Source of the DNA: Earliella scabrosa
Lineage: Eukaryota > Basidiomycota > Agaricomycetes > Polyporales > Polyporaceae
Length of the DNA: 64,000 nt
Direction: 5' to 3'
Assembly: GCA_022605405.1 (NCBI GenBank)
Contig: JABYQQ010000006.1
Span: forward strand, 1,302,001 to 1,366,000
Each line of letters starts with the position of its first letter. Positions within the stretch are counted from its first letter, which is position 1. This document shows, piece after piece, positions 34,549-49,401 of this stretch. The notes under the pieces are model-generated. The model saw only the letters and a list, made by a program, of their open reading frames with translations. It was not told the origin of the DNA and made no database searches. The position numbers were made by a program, and so were the translations under genes.

Positions 34549-35513
34549 ATGGCTCCCCGAACAAAAGACTCCGACGATGCCATCGATAAAGTATACCCCA
34601 GCCGACCCCATATAATCCTGCGCACCCTGCCCCCGCTCGTGCTCTCAACCCCCAACAACACCGTCACCTTCCGATTCGCAATGGCCACGTCAGCCTTGAA
34701 AAGTCCTTTCTGTGAGTATACCTCATAATTGGGAGGAATAATATCCTCATGTGTCACATAGCCCCACCGCATGCCCGCCACTCTTTCGGGATCAACGACC
34801 CAGTTGATGACGATCGCGGAAGTACCAATACCAACGTCCAGACCGACGACGGCAGACCCGACTTCCGTCAACCGGACGACATCAGAGACGAGTTCCGGCG
34901 ACTCGACGAAAGAGTCGACTTCATATCCACCAAGTTTGCCGAAGACCTTGAGATCGCTGGACGAACGGTCACACAGCATCTCGATCGCATCGGCAAGAAT
35001 GATCCCGCTCACATCGTGAATCTAGAGGAGAAGATGAAGACGCTTGAAAGCAAGTTGACCAAGACGGATGGTGATATGAAGAGTGCGTTCAAGTGGCTCA
35101 ACCAAGAGAGCATCAAACGCCAGCAAGAAGTGGACCAACGCTTCGCCCAGATGGACCAGCGCTTCGACAAGATGGAACAGCGTTTCAATGATCTGGAGAG
35201 GTTGATTCTACAGGCCCTCCCCAGGAATCAGGATGATCCACTGCCGTCGATCGTTCATACCCGCCCTTCCCAATCCACCTCCTCTCTTCCTGTCGCCAGC
35301 GGCTCCTCGCCGACTGACGTTGCCGCTCCTGAATCGCTTGCCCTTCACCCTCAATCGACCATCGTCTCCGACAACGGCAGCACTGGGAGCGGTGACAGTG
35401 CGAAATCGAACGTGGTGAACATCTTCCGCCACATCTCCCAACTTTCCGCCCAAGGCCTACGGACGGCTCGCTCGAAGATGAGCCTGAAACGGAAGGAAAA
35501 GGAGAGAGATTGA
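34549..35513 (+). CDS. Coiled-coil protein, paralogue B, intact
   Basis: Two exons (34549-34711 and 34762-35513) with a 50-nt phase-1 intron give 304 residues. The start MAPRTKDSDDAIDKVYPS and the block HIILRTLPPLVLSTPN-NTVTFRFAMATS line up with gene A at 12744, and the intron sits at the same place in the same phase. The middle is a long coiled coil (ERVDFISTKFAEDLEIAG, EEKMKTLESKLTKTDGDMK, VDQRFAQMDQRFDKMEQRF) with a short MDQRF/MEQRF repeat. A Ser/Pro-rich linker and a basic C-terminus (RTARSKMSLKRKEKERD) follow. No signal peptide or membrane helix is evident. I do not recognise the family. It looks like a lineage-restricted oligomeric protein, possibly nuclear given its basic end. Confidence 0.75.
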
Positions 35514-38063
35514 GTCGAGGTGCGCACCCTTGGACACTCGTACTTGATTGAGAGGCTGACACTGGACCCGCTCATCTTCGTCACATCGCAGCTCCTTCAA
35601 GCTCCCCAGTCCCTCTCTTCCCCGCCGTCGCCACTCCATTCACCCGCATCCATATCCCGCCGCTTCCTAGTTGCTCTCACACCATGTCGCCTCATCTGCA
35701 TATCCCATCGCACCTGCCAGCACTTCTGTCTTGCTCGCTGTCGTCGCTCCTTTGCTAGTAATGCGTCTCTCCGTCTTTCCATCATGCATGATCTCATCGC
35801 TGTGTCTTGATTGCATCTGTACTGTTGTACTACTATAGTCTTGCTCAACGTACATATCCCATTCTCATGTCGTTCGCCGTGCTTCTCGTATAACACGTCT
35901 ACCACGTCGGGGGATTTGCGTGCAGGTGCGTTTCCTCCATACCGCTGGACGCAGCGCGAAATTCATTCGACCACCGCGCCATCGCGAGACCATCTATGGA
36001 TACCCGTAACTCCCAGGTGCGTCGTGTCGTTCAGGAAGTTGCTGGTCATTCTCTGACCCGCCGTGCCAACGTCATAGTAGACACATGTATTCGCCGCTCA
36101 CCTCGAAGGGAGGCTGCGGCCGCCACCGCGCTGCTCGCATCCGGAAGGATGTGTAGATGGCATCCCATCCCAGATGCGTTGCCTCCGCCGTTGGTCAGGT
36201 ACCCCATTGCGAAAGTCATAGCGGATGACCCTTTGCGTCGTTACTGCCTCCACGTGCACCGAATACTACTTAGTAGGTTCGTTGCGCATGTGAGCGGTCC
36301 CCTGCAATCTACTTCATCGTTTGTCTACGACCCTATAAGAGCTTCGTGGCAGAACACGAACGGGATACCACGATGCTCGATCTGATCGTCAGTGTCCCGC
36401 ACTTCAGATCCCGTGCAGACAATCAAATCCAACATAACCGACTGGGGAACTAGGGCGACCTTGGGCTCCTCAACATGGAGTTGTGCTACCTGTCAGATGT
36501 AGTGGTATGTCGCAGCGTTCCTTCCGAAGGCTAGCCCGTGTCCTTGTCCATGTTTTCCTTGCGAAGATGATTTGTGAACTCGAAGTTCGCTTGTCGTCTA
36601 GATTATTCATCGTGCCACGAGAGTGGCCCATTACATGACGGTGCGGGAAGTCCCCAAGGGTTGCACCAACTTCGTGAACGATGGCTGCGAGGGTACTCAC
36701 CATCGACCTGTCCTGATCGGAAGGGGTGCGAAGCTTCCCGAAGAAAACGCACATCTTGAGCACATGAATGCACGTTTGATCGTCTGCGCTCATCGTCCGG
36801 GTTCGAAGTCTACACGGATGGCCGACGTTACAGCTGGACCCCTTGCAAGACACGCAAGCTTTCCAAGCAACATGTGTTTGCCATGCTTTAGTTTGAACGG
36901 GTCAGATGGAGTAGGGCTAATCGACCGTGGGTGCCTTTAGAGAGTCCAAGACTATCAGACTAGGTTCTTCGATATCACAACGTGTTCGTTGCGTGTTCCA
37001 GGGAAAGTCTTCCCTGTCGGTAGAGGGATTTATGTCCGACTAGTGGACCTGTGGGCATGAAACGTGTATTGCTAACGTACAGAAGGCCACTACAGAACGT
37101 CACAGCATAGGCGTATCGCAGGCGAATGGACGCACCATGACTGTGGCCTGGAATTGTTTGCTCTGTTTATGAGATACATGACGCCGCGTTATTTGCCGGA
37201 GGTGGGAGGGCATGTCGGCGTGCTGCTGTTTCGCTGCAGTGCAAGCATCAAGGGACGGGCGGAGTGGAAGACACATATCAGACAAGGTTACGTGACGAAG
37301 CACAGCACACGAAGAGGCTCTGAAGACTTCGCGAGGTTGACGTCGACGTGTCATACCGAGACGCAAGATCACGAGAGCTCACCGGTAGGCATAGACAAGC
37401 TTCGGTTCACGTTTGGTCGCCAGGGGTTAGCGCCAGAAGCACGGGCACTGCGCCCCGTCGGAGTTGGCGGCGATACGGTAATGAGCATGCTGCATGCTTG
37501 TGTGTCTGGCGAAGGCATGTTGTGGCCGAAGGCCTCCGGCGATAGAACTTCTACGTTGGAGTCGCTAAACGGTTGTTCAGGAACTCTTGTGTGTGCTTTC
37601 CGAGTGAAAATGTCCGAGACCGCGGGGGATTCTCAGCATCAACGACGCGGTGTCTACGCTGACGCCGTTGGGTCGGACTTGATAGTTCGATGATGCGCTC
37701 ACGCAGGAGCTTTGTTCGAGGTTTATGATATGTGTATTGCAACGCACGTTCAAGGGTACCAGTAACGGCAGGCAGTGTAAGAGGGAGCGCGAATGTTTCT
37801 TCGAGGAGATCGTCTCTTGCAAGCGACTATCGTTCCCAATAAGGTGAGAGGAAGTCTGTGCGACCTTACGCACCATTGCAGACAAAGACCGTCGCCACAA
37901 ATTCGCAGAGAGAGAAGGCGGTGTGGCCGCCGCGGGCTGTGTAGACGGAGAGAAGAGAGAGGGACGGGGAAGATAGAACGGGCGGGTCTCACAGCATTGG
38001 GCTGGCTGTGGGCTTACGTCAGCTTCCCTCTTTTGGTTCCAATCGCGACGCGTCCGAGATGAA
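35514..38063. other. Intergenic stretch (2.5 kb)
   Basis: No gene recognised. CT-rich 3' flank of gene B to about 35900, then mixed sequence with short, unspliced frames only. The GFA1 promoter occupies the right end. Confidence 0.45.
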
Positions 38064-38069
38064 TATAAG
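38064..38069 (+). promoter_or_regulatory. TATA-like element of GFA1
   Basis: TATAAG, 161 nt before the GFA1 start codon, is followed by a long CT-rich leader (38085-38170). Confidence 0.4.
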
Positions 38070-38229
38070 CTCTTCCGAACTCTCTATCGTTCCAACACTT
38101 TCCCCTCCTTCTCCCCGTCCTCATCCTCACGCCGGATTCTCCGTTTCCTCCCCACTACTCGTCCGCCAGCTTTGCCGCCTTTCAACGAAACGACACGCCC
38201 AAACAACGCATTCACCCTCGTAGACAATC

Positions 38230-41191
<2,962 letters not shown>

Positions 41192-41751
41192 ATGATCCAC
41201 CGCAATCGAACGTGCGTTTGCACTCTGGAAGGCGGGGGAGGACGGAGACGGAGACATCGTGCATCGTGCAAGGAATTATGGAACCAGGACGGGGGTCAGA
41301 GGAAGGATCATGTACGAATGAAGCAAACGCACGGACGATCGTAGCAAAACGGACTCTGGACGTCGCCCGCATCGGGCTCCGCCCTCACAGCATGGACGCG
41401 CTTTCTGTATAGAGGTCATAATAATCATCGCATAAATTTAGTAACTACTCCTTCACCCCCGCGCACATCGCGGAAGGGAGATCATGTTCATTCCTCGCGA
41501 TGAATCCGATATATGTAGGTCAGCGGTCCCAACCCGCTGCACTCGTACATGACAACCCATCATGCTTAGGTTTGCATGCATGTTAACCTTTCCAACCTCA
41601 CAATCGGTGAAGAAGCGACTATACGCGTGGAAAGCGTGCGCGGCTTGCTACGTCAGGGCGAAATGATGCGCATATGATCAAACTAGTATACAAATGTACA
41701 AACCCGTCGCAGTCTATGCTACATGGGTTGATTCACTGCTGCATGGCGCGC
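41192..41751. other. Intergenic stretch between convergent genes
   Basis: 3' flanks of GFA1 (+) and the small hydrophilic gene (-). No gene recognised. Confidence 0.45.
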
Positions 41752-42555
41752 TCAGTAGCCACCAGAACCGTACTGACCACCAGTGGTTCCTGTTCCCGGA
41801 CCAGTGACATCAGCCAGGGTGTTCGCATTCTGCAATCCGCCGAGATGTCTGTTCTCCGGGTGTGCGCCTGCGAGGAGTAGTCGTCGTTACTTCAACCCAT
41901 CCCTTGCCCCACAGATGAACACACTCACCATGCGCAACCGCACGCTCGCGGCGCATCAACGCCTCTTTCTCGAGGCGCTCCGCCTCCGCGATCTCCGCGC
42001 TCTGCATCTTGAACGCGCCCGCCTCCTGCTCCTTCTGGAAGCCCTTCTCCTTCAGGGCCTGGCTGCCGACGAGTGTGCCCACGGCGCGCTCCGCCTTGCC
42101 CGCGACACGGCCGCCGGTGCTGCCTGAGCGGTTCGCGTTCGAGTGTGTGTTGATGTGTGACACGGGCGGGATCGCGGGGTTTGGGCCTGTCGCGCTCAGT
42201 CCCGAGCCTGGGCCAGTGGCACTGGTGTTCGTCTGGTTTCCGTAGGGATCGCCAGCAGAGGTCGGGCCCTGTGTGCGCCATCGGGAGATGTGTGAGATAA
42301 GGGAATGCGAGTCTGCGCGGTTTGAGTCACTCACGGTGGTACTAGTGTATGCGCCAGAGGTCGGCGCGCCATGGTCGCGAGAGCCTAGGGGCTGCGTGCT
42401 ACCGGCGTTGTAGTCGGCGTCGCGTTGGGCATCGTACTTCGCCTCTTGGCGGCCGTGATGCGTGGTGGTGTCCTACGGATGATGCTGTTGGCAGGCCGTC
42501 CACTGTAGCGAGAATGGGGCTGGCTTACCTTGCGGTGCTTTCCAAAGAGTGGCAT
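41752..42555 (-). CDS. Small hydrophilic protein, possibly CsbD-like
   Basis: Four exons (42555-42529, 42472-42335, 42268-41929, then the last ending at TGA 41752-41754) give about 206 residues starting MPLFGKHRK. The protein is Gly/Asn/Thr-rich and very hydrophilic, with no signal peptide or membrane helix. A central charged helix reads GKAERAVGTLVGSQALKEKG followed by FQKEQEAGAFKMQSAEIAEA and EALMRRERAVAHG. The AVGTLVGSQALKEKG part recalls CsbD-like stress proteins, but the match is short. It ends in a Gly/Tyr tail (GGQYGSGGY). A small disordered protein with a strong TATA box suggests a highly expressed, perhaps stress-related gene. Function unknown. Confidence 0.72.
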
Positions 42556-42668
42556 GATTAACGTGGATGGTAAGAAGATCGTTGATTCGAAGGTCGTGAA
42601 AGTCGTAGAAGTTGCAGAAGATGTGTTTGAGTAACTTTGTGAGCGCACCTGTCTCCTAAGCTCCATGT

Positions 42669-42675
42669 TATATAT
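42669..42675 (-). promoter_or_regulatory. TATA box of the small hydrophilic gene
   Basis: TATATAT lies about 115 nt upstream of the minus-strand start at 42555. Confidence 0.5.
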
Positions 42676-42932
42676 GCATCTGAGCGTAGTGGTGCAGTGT
42701 GGAGCAGCATGATGACCTAGGGCGCAAGAGAGGAGTACAAGCCGCTTCGCTCCAAGATGACGTTCCGGCCAAGGGTTTGGGAATGCGCAGCTTGGGAAGG
42801 GTGACCCCTTGCTCCTACCTTCGTCATCTACGCCAAAGATGCCGGCGGGTGTGACACTACTGGTGGGACCGAAGGGCAGGTGAGTACAGAACAGGTACAG
42901 TCATAATGCATAGACCGCTGAGCGGGTCACCA

Positions 42933-43221
42933 CACGAGGGGCAATGGCCAATATTCGGGTCCGGAACAGCCCTGTGAAATGACCGTGACTGGACTCCTGT
43001 CACGGTCCTGTTTACAAGGCTGGTTCAGGTCCCGAACTTGGCTGACGTAACGTTAAGGCCCGGTACTAATGGGCATTCAACCCGTACTTACTGAGGGTAA
43101 GTCTTACGTAATGCCTTTTCCGGACCTGAACCAGCCTTGTAACTAGGACCGTGACAGGAGTACAATTCCGGTCATTTCACAAGGCTGTTCCGGACACTAA
43201 CATTCGGCATTGCCCCTCGTG
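42933..43221. repeat. 289-bp foldback with about 100-bp imperfect arms
   Basis: The left arm runs from 42933 (cacgaggggcaatg...) to about 43034 (...ggttcaggtcccg). The right arm is its reverse complement from about 43120 (cggacctgaacc...) to 43221 (...cctcgtg). Mismatches are scattered, as expected of an older copy. The central 85 bp do not pair well. Confidence 0.8.
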
Positions 43222-43483
43222 CCACCGCTCAACGGGTCACCTACCCGTTTAGGCAGCTAGATATGATAAGCGCCCAGCCGACTTTAGCAAGAGGGGGCTG
43301 TCTGCTCAGAAATCTGAGTACCAAGCTTCCAAAAAGCTTGTGATCTTGCAACATGCGTATGATATGACTAATTTTATAGCTATCACAGCTGCCAGTTGAG
43401 TACTCGAAGTCAGGAAGGACCGGATGCAGGCGCTACACCGGGCGTCTCATACCGTATAGGGTAGGTGACCCGTTGAGCGGTGG
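43222..43483. repeat. Perfect 25-bp inverted repeat flanking about 212 bp
   Basis: ccaccgctcaacgggtcacc plus taccc (43222-43246) is exactly complementary to 43459-43483. The enclosed sequence has no gene. Confidence 0.8.
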
Positions 43484-43879
43484 TGACCCGCTCAGCGGTC
43501 TATGACTGTACAGGACCTGCGGGGGGACCTCAAGCGCCAACGTCACTACGTTGGAGCGTAGCCTAGTGGTGTTCCTCAGGCTGAAAGAGTCTGCCGTGTA
43601 GCGGGCCTCAAACCTGTACAGTCAAGTAGTGTCCCGTTCCGCCAATTTAGAGCAGTCGTTCGCCATGTCGAACTTCGGGGTGTCGTAGTTGGTCGTACTG
43701 AGTCACTAAAGCTCGGCTCCGCTCGAACCTAGAGCCCAAAAGGAGCGCCCATGGTTCCAAGCTGGGTTGGAAAGAACTGAAGTGTTTCCACGTGTCCAAA
43801 TTACAGCAATTCATACCGGTATCGTGGATTGTTCGGTGAGGAAAAGAAATATATGTCGAGTTAGAAGTCGAGCCGACGC

Positions 43880-46011
43880 TCACTCGATGCGTCTGGGCTT
43901 GTTCGGCACGAGCGCCCACAGCACGATCATGAAGCTCATCATCGACACCAGCCTAACATTCGGATCAAACAGAACAGCCATCGTCAGCTCACATTCGCAG
44001 CACCTCAAAACGCATAGCAGCACTTACAGCGGTTGCAGACTCTTGATACCCGTCTTGGACGCGAGCGCACCGGTGAGGAAGGGGAGGAAGGCCGACCCGG
44101 CCTGGCCAAAGCCCGCGATCCAGCCGATCGAGCCCGTGAGGAGGCGCGTGGGCAGGACACGCCCAGCGTGGTTCATGACCATGGGGTACATCGGCCCGAG
44201 GAGGACGCCGACGAGCGAGACGGCGACGGCGCCGCCGATGAGCGAGGGGACGAGCCAGACGACGAGTTCGAGGCTGCGGGGGGCGCGGGTCAGGAGGTGA
44301 CAAAGTCGAGCGATAGGGATGCGATGGGAACGGGACGCACCCAATGGCAAGAACGCCGTAGAGGAAGAGCGCGCGGCGTTCACCGAGCTGAAGGAACGCG
44401 CGATATGTTAGCTTGGGGTTGGCAAGAGTAGGCGTTGCCGTGCGTACCTTGTGGTTGACCCAGAGCAGCGCGATACGCCCAAATGTCAGTCCTGCAGGGA
44501 GGTGTATGAGACAAGGTCATGCGCATGGAAATACTGGTGGTTCTCACCGCCGAAGAAGCCGGACGCGATGTATCCGGACGACGGACCTCCACCACGCAGG
44601 TCGATAACGTACGTGACGATCCATCCTGGCAACCCACATGAGCATCCCTCCATGTAACAATCGGCGCGGATGTATACCCACCTCCGAGGGTGACCTCCAC
44701 GCCGACATAGACGAGGATGAAGAAGGCCATGAGGTGCATCGCGCGTTGCCGGAACATCGCCTTGTACTTACTGCTGCTCTCGTTCGTCTCGGCGTTCGCG
44801 TCGTGAACAACGAGCTGGCCAATCTCGGCGAGGCACGCTGTGCGGGGAGGTAACACGGAGCCGAGAAAGCGACGTCGGTATGTCAGTGATGATGTGACGC
44901 GCGGCGTATGATGGCAACTTACTGTCTTGATCCTTGAAGCGGAAGACGGCGAACAGGATGATCGCGTTGGTGACAGATATGCCAAGGGAGACAATGTAGT
45001 GGAAAGACCAGTTCTTGAGCTGCGAGAACTGCGTCGCGACCAGAGGAGCGGACAGAGCACCGAGGCCTACGAACGGCCACATCCAGATTAGTATAAGTGG
45101 TCCGCAATAGTGATGTTGCGAGAGCAGTCGTACCGTAGATCGCATGTAGGATGCCCATCTTGGCAGCCGCGTTGTCCTTCAAAGATGCGACGTACGCGTT
45201 TGCTCCCGCGTCCTGCCATCTGAGTGAGACTGGCGAATGACGGTTATGCTGCTGAGAGACGCACCTGTAAAGCAATACCGAAGCCATTGGCCGCGTAACC
45301 CAGGACGAAGACAGGGAAAGGGGGTGCAACAGCTTCGAGGACATAGCCGACAATTTGTGCGAACGCCCCTGAAAAAAAACCGAGTTCAGGGTGCTGTGTA
45401 CCATGTTGAGAGTCAACTCATCAGCTACGTACCAATCAACAAAACCTGGGGAGGTTGCGGTTGTCAGGTATTGCATACTAGAACAGATGTGAGCCAGTCA
45501 CCTTGCCGAAGCCGAATCGATCAAACAACCAGGGGTTTGCCGCTGCACCGACAATGAAGCCCTACCATTCCTTTAGCTCTCGACAGAGTGGACGAATACA
45601 CGGACTCGGAACGCACGATGCAGTTCAAAACGAAGATGAGCGAGACTAGAGCAAAGTTGACCTAGAGTATGTTATCAGCATACTGAGCGGGAGGTTACAC
45701 GAGTCGTCAGAACGTACTTGGTACACTTGTTGAAGTCGTGGCAGCAATGGGCCAGTCGTGCCGTCGTTCCACCCAGCGAGGAAGAGGACATAGCAACACG
45801 CCGCATATTGGATCCTTGCTTTGCGACGTGTCTCTGGAGTCGATGCAGAGACTGCTGTCTCAGGCGCATCGCTTGACTGGGGGCCTTCTACCGCCCCTGT
45901 CTCGATCATCTCGAGGCTTTTCCTGGACGTCTCTTTGGGCGTCGCAGTAGCCGAGGAGGCCTCGCCCTGATGTTGGGAGCGTGGCTGTAGGGTAGAAAGC
46001 TCTACCTCCAT
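43880..46011 (-). CDS. MFS transporter, cluster copy 1 (BSC6/FucP-like family)
   Basis: About a dozen exons read from MEVELSTLQPRSQHQGE to TGA at 43880-43882. After a hydrophilic N-terminus come SLFLAGWND-type helix 1 (VLFLAGWNDGTTGPLLPRLQ), VNFALVSLIFVLNC, GFIVGAAANPWLFDRFGFGK, PPFPVFVLGYAANGFG, DAGANAYVASLKDNAAAKMG and ILHAIYG. Then LGALSAPLVATQFSQLKNW, the central loop (CLAEIGQ), HLMAFFILVYVGVEVTLGG, GWIVTYVIDLRGGGPSSGY, GPMYPMVMNHAGRVLP and LTGSIGWIAGFGQAGSAFLP follow, ending LWALVPNKPRRIE. This is the fungal MFS group annotated after yeast BSC6 and related to fucose permeases. Substrate is unknown. It is closely paralogous to the copies at 52031, 59187 and 62215. Confidence 0.87.
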
Positions 46012-47157
46012 ATTATGACTGTTTTCGGGTGGACCTGGAGGAAAGTGCGCGCAGAGGAACTGTGGAAGAGAACGAGCAGCACGCTCCGAGTTGAGTCAGG
46101 ATTCAGTTGCAACTTGCGAGTCTTCTTAAGCACGTACAGACGCCTATTCGGTACACCTTGTGACCGGTCTTCGCAGCCCGTGAAGCCGCTTGCCAAGCCT
46201 ATACGTGGTTCTCTCGATACTCCACGTAGGCTTCCAAGAGTCGATGCGCACTCTGAAGTTCACCCGATCGCATTGACGCCCGAACTAGGCCATCGGAAAA
46301 TAGTCGGCAATTAGTCGGACTTACGCAACCATCATCGTAACCACCGCCTATTGCACTTGGCCTCCCACCACAGTGCCACTTGGTGACTCCCTCAGCAAAG
46401 GTCCTTCTAACCGTCTCAGCTCTGTACTAAGGGGTCTGCTAGGATGTCTCATGTCTCATAGCTCGTCTCAACGGCGTGTCTGATTCGAATGAGCTGGCCA
46501 CAACGACCATAGTAAGGACTACTAAGTACTACGTGTCCTGGCGGTTTCTACGTGGTAGGTATGTCCGTAAACCTGTTGCATTTGTTCAGCTCTACTGCAC
46601 GGGTACGAATGTATACTGACTAGACTCCCTTTTACTCTGAACAGCAATTGCGTCATCGCCGACTCTGAGTCGTCGCATCCAAGTCGCATCACTGCCATCG
46701 GATGCCCAGCGACAGGGCACTTAGGGCGTCTCGACGCATTCGTACCTGCGATTACCACCAGCCGAGTTCTCTAGATTTTTAGTCCAGTTGAGCTCCTCTC
46801 CGGTGCTCGCTGATTTTCAAGACACCGTGCATGGCGGAGTCACCCAGCGAATGGTACTCTGGCGCGCCATCAGATATGTCTTGCCGCCTAATCTAACCCA
46901 TGACAGTTGACAGCGACAGATCTGCAATCCACGTACGCAACCAGTGCACAAACCTCATAATTGCCTTTCTGACCAGCTCGCTCATAGTAACACTCCCATG
47001 ACTCGCGCGCGCGCATCGACAAGGATCCACTAGTCGAGTCAAGGGTAGAGCCAACCTTACGCTTGCGCGCACGGCCACCTGGCCTCGGCTCGCGCTAGCA
47101 GGGTCGGACATCTACTCTCCAGCGCAGTTCTGATTGTGTCTGCCCCACTGCGCCAGA
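46012..47157. other. Intergenic stretch
   Basis: Promoter of MFS copy 1 (-) and of the 7-TM gene (+). No gene recognised. Confidence 0.45.
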
Positions 47158-47164
47158 TATATAT
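47158..47164 (+). promoter_or_regulatory. TATA box of the 7-TM gene
   Basis: TATATAT 51 nt before the start codon at 47215. Confidence 0.5.
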
Positions 47165-47214
47165 GCGTGAGCATCGTTCGACATTGCACCCCGTTCGCAC
47201 TCAGAACAACCAAC

Positions 47215-48845
47215 ATGATCACGTATGAACACCAGCTCGAAGTCGCAAAGATCTTTGGAGAGAGCATCTTCTATGGTACGTCCTAGCTTACACATGTCAA
47301 CGGCTAGGCTGACATTCTATGCGTTCCCTCCCGTTCCGCTGTCATGCGGCCCACGCTACAGGTGCAGACTGTGTGCTCATGCTCGCTGTCGTCTACATAC
47401 AGTTGTACGTCACGGTCCACGTCAATTCACCTTGACACGATATGCCACCGATCTGAGCGCGCCCACGGATATCAAACAGGACGTCCCGTCACCTGCTATG
47501 GACCCACAAGTTCCTCCTTGCGCTAGCAGACGTCATGTTCCTGCTCACAACAACACACATGACGCTGCTGCTCTACGAGTGCTTTACCGGCACGGTCCCG
47601 CCTCGGGTGCTGCAGGCTGCAGTCGCCGTCGCACAGTTCCAGGTGCGCGGAAATATGACTATATACGCTGCTACCAGCGTATTCACGGCCTCCTCTAGCT
47701 CCTGATAGGTGACTCGGTGCTCATTTGGCGCGTGTGGGTAGTATGGAATCGCGACGTGCGCATCATCATCCTACCAGTCATCGTGCTGCTCGCAGGATTC
47801 GGCAAGTCTATCCTTCCTCATCGCAAGTCGTAATCGATTACTCACCAATTCTCGAACGTAGTCGTGGGCTTGATGTATGCTGCAGACGCAGTCTCGTACA
47901 GCGATCTAGCCAGGATCCTCCCACTCCCCACAGTCATCCTGGCGGTCGTGAATACAACACTATGCACAGCTCTCATCGCAGGGCGGCTGGCGTACGTTCC
48001 ATATCCATCGGTGTACAGCCTGCAGTCCTGAACGCATCCTGTCGCGTGACACAGATACCTCGACCACCTCATCAACGGCTACCTCGCGTTCGGCTCAGGC
48101 CGCGACCACACCTACAGGGGAGTCATACTGCTCATCGTCGAATCGGGCGCGGTTCTCACGATCGCAAACGTGAGTATATGTCTGCCGCAGACCCGCAGGA
48201 GCTCAGAAGCACTGATACTTGCTTCTAGATCATCAGCCTCACGCTCGAACGGCTGCGGCATCCTGGTCTGCACGTCATTCTGAACATGTCTGCGCCCCTT
48301 GCAGTACGTCGATCTCGCTCCCGCAGCCCCGCACCCTCTGTTCTAATTTAATCGCCCTCATCGCCGTCCTGGACGTCTGCGTCGCCGCGCCCCATCTCCA
48401 TCTCCGTCCTCATCCCTCACCTTCTCGTCTTCGCGTCTTCCGCTTCCCCTCCGGCCCCGCACTCGGAACGTCTCCGCCGCAGAGCATCGTGCCCACCTCG
48501 ATCATCGTCCTCTCCCACCTCAAGCTCTCTCCCGGAGACACCATGAACGCGACCGTCGAAGCGACCGTGCGCTTCGCGACGCACATCGAAGACTCGGCTG
48601 GCGCTCCCGCAGACGGGTCACATGCAGGCAGCGTCTACCGGGCGCGAGGGGCCCGCGGGCGGGAGGCGTGCGAGCTGACGGGGACGACGACGCGCTCGCT
48701 CGAGTTCCCGCTCGACGCTGACGTCGACGTCGAGAAGCAGACTCCGTGCGGGACGTGCGAGAGCGCAGCGAGCGAGGAGCATGAGCGGGGCGCTGAGTAT
48801 GAGGTCGAGTCGATCGAGCCCGAGCGGAGGACTCGGAGAGTGTAG
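47215..48845 (+). CDS. Basidiomycete 7-TM receptor-like protein (DUF6533/6534 type)
   Basis: About eight exons give roughly 350 residues. In order: short N-terminus MITYEHQLEVAKIFGESIFYG; ADCVLMLAVVYIQL; LLWTHKFLLALADVMFLLTT; LLIGDSVLIWRVWVVWNRD followed by IIILPVIVLLAGF; VILAVVNTTLCTALIAGRLA; GVILLIVESGAVLTIAN; IISLTLERL and NMSAPLAGIVPTSIIVLSHL. The cytosolic tail is acidic and Arg-rich. The IGDxVxxWRxWVxW block and the repeated VESGA helix are features of the large family of 7-TM proteins expanded in mushrooms, whose ligands are unknown. The intron after LLAGF uses a GC donor (gcaagt at 47802). The exact exon after VAVAQFQ was chosen to keep LLIGDSVL in frame. Family call good, role inferred. 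Confidence 0.8.
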
Positions 48846-49401
48846 GCTGCGGGATGGAAGAACCGGACCGGAAGCGTGCGTGTGACTCTATGACCTTTTG
48901 TTTTCTATCACCATTTCTCTACAGTCTTTTCGTTCATGCACGTCACCATGATGGTTCCGCCTGTCCGTGTCGAGTCAACACTGCACGAGGCTGCAGTGCA
49001 CCCGAACCTGTTCGGCACGCAAGTTCAGAGATCACGATCTTCTCCGTACTCACCCAAGTCATTCGAGGCACGGTTCGCTGCAGCCATCAAGTTCCGCTTC
49101 TACCCGCTCGCACGATGGCACCCCGCAGCCTCTGCAGGCTGTTCCCGCGGCTGTCCACATTTCGCGAGCTGCAGCAACGCCAGCCCAACCGCTCATATCA
49201 TCTATGCATGCAGTGCGAGTGACGCTGCATCGACATGACTCGCAGCCTGCAGGGCGGCGACGGGGAACCCCTGCTAGTTACGTTTCAGGGACGCCGCAGA
49301 CTCTGTCGCATACGAGTGGACGCGATACTTAAGAGAGCGGAGTGCGTCAACCCCTCTGGGTAGCTCCCCAACCCGCTATCCGCGACAGCCTTTCAAGAGT
49401 T
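48846..49401. other. Intergenic stretch
   Basis: 3' flank of the 7-TM gene and promoter of the C2H2 gene; many CTGCAG-like words around 48990-49250. No gene recognised. Confidence 0.45.

Larger units (their letters stand above)
42893..43514. mobile_element. Nested inverted-repeat (foldback/MITE-like) element
   Basis: Three inverted-repeat pairs are nested or adjoining. The outer pair is tagaccgctgagcgggtcac plus ca at 42911-42932 against 43481-43502, a perfect 22-bp match, extended outward by gtacagtcat on both sides with a small insertion on the left. Inside is a 289-bp foldback (42933-43221) with arms of about 100 bp, beginning cacgaggggcaatg and ending with its complement. Between it and the right end lies a perfect 25-bp inverted pair, 43222-43246 against 43459-43483. 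No open reading frame is present, so it is non-autonomous. Further copies of gtacagtca occur at 43615-43624. It sits between the promoter of the small hydrophilic gene and the 3' end of MFS copy 1. No clear target-site duplication was identified. Confidence 0.75.
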
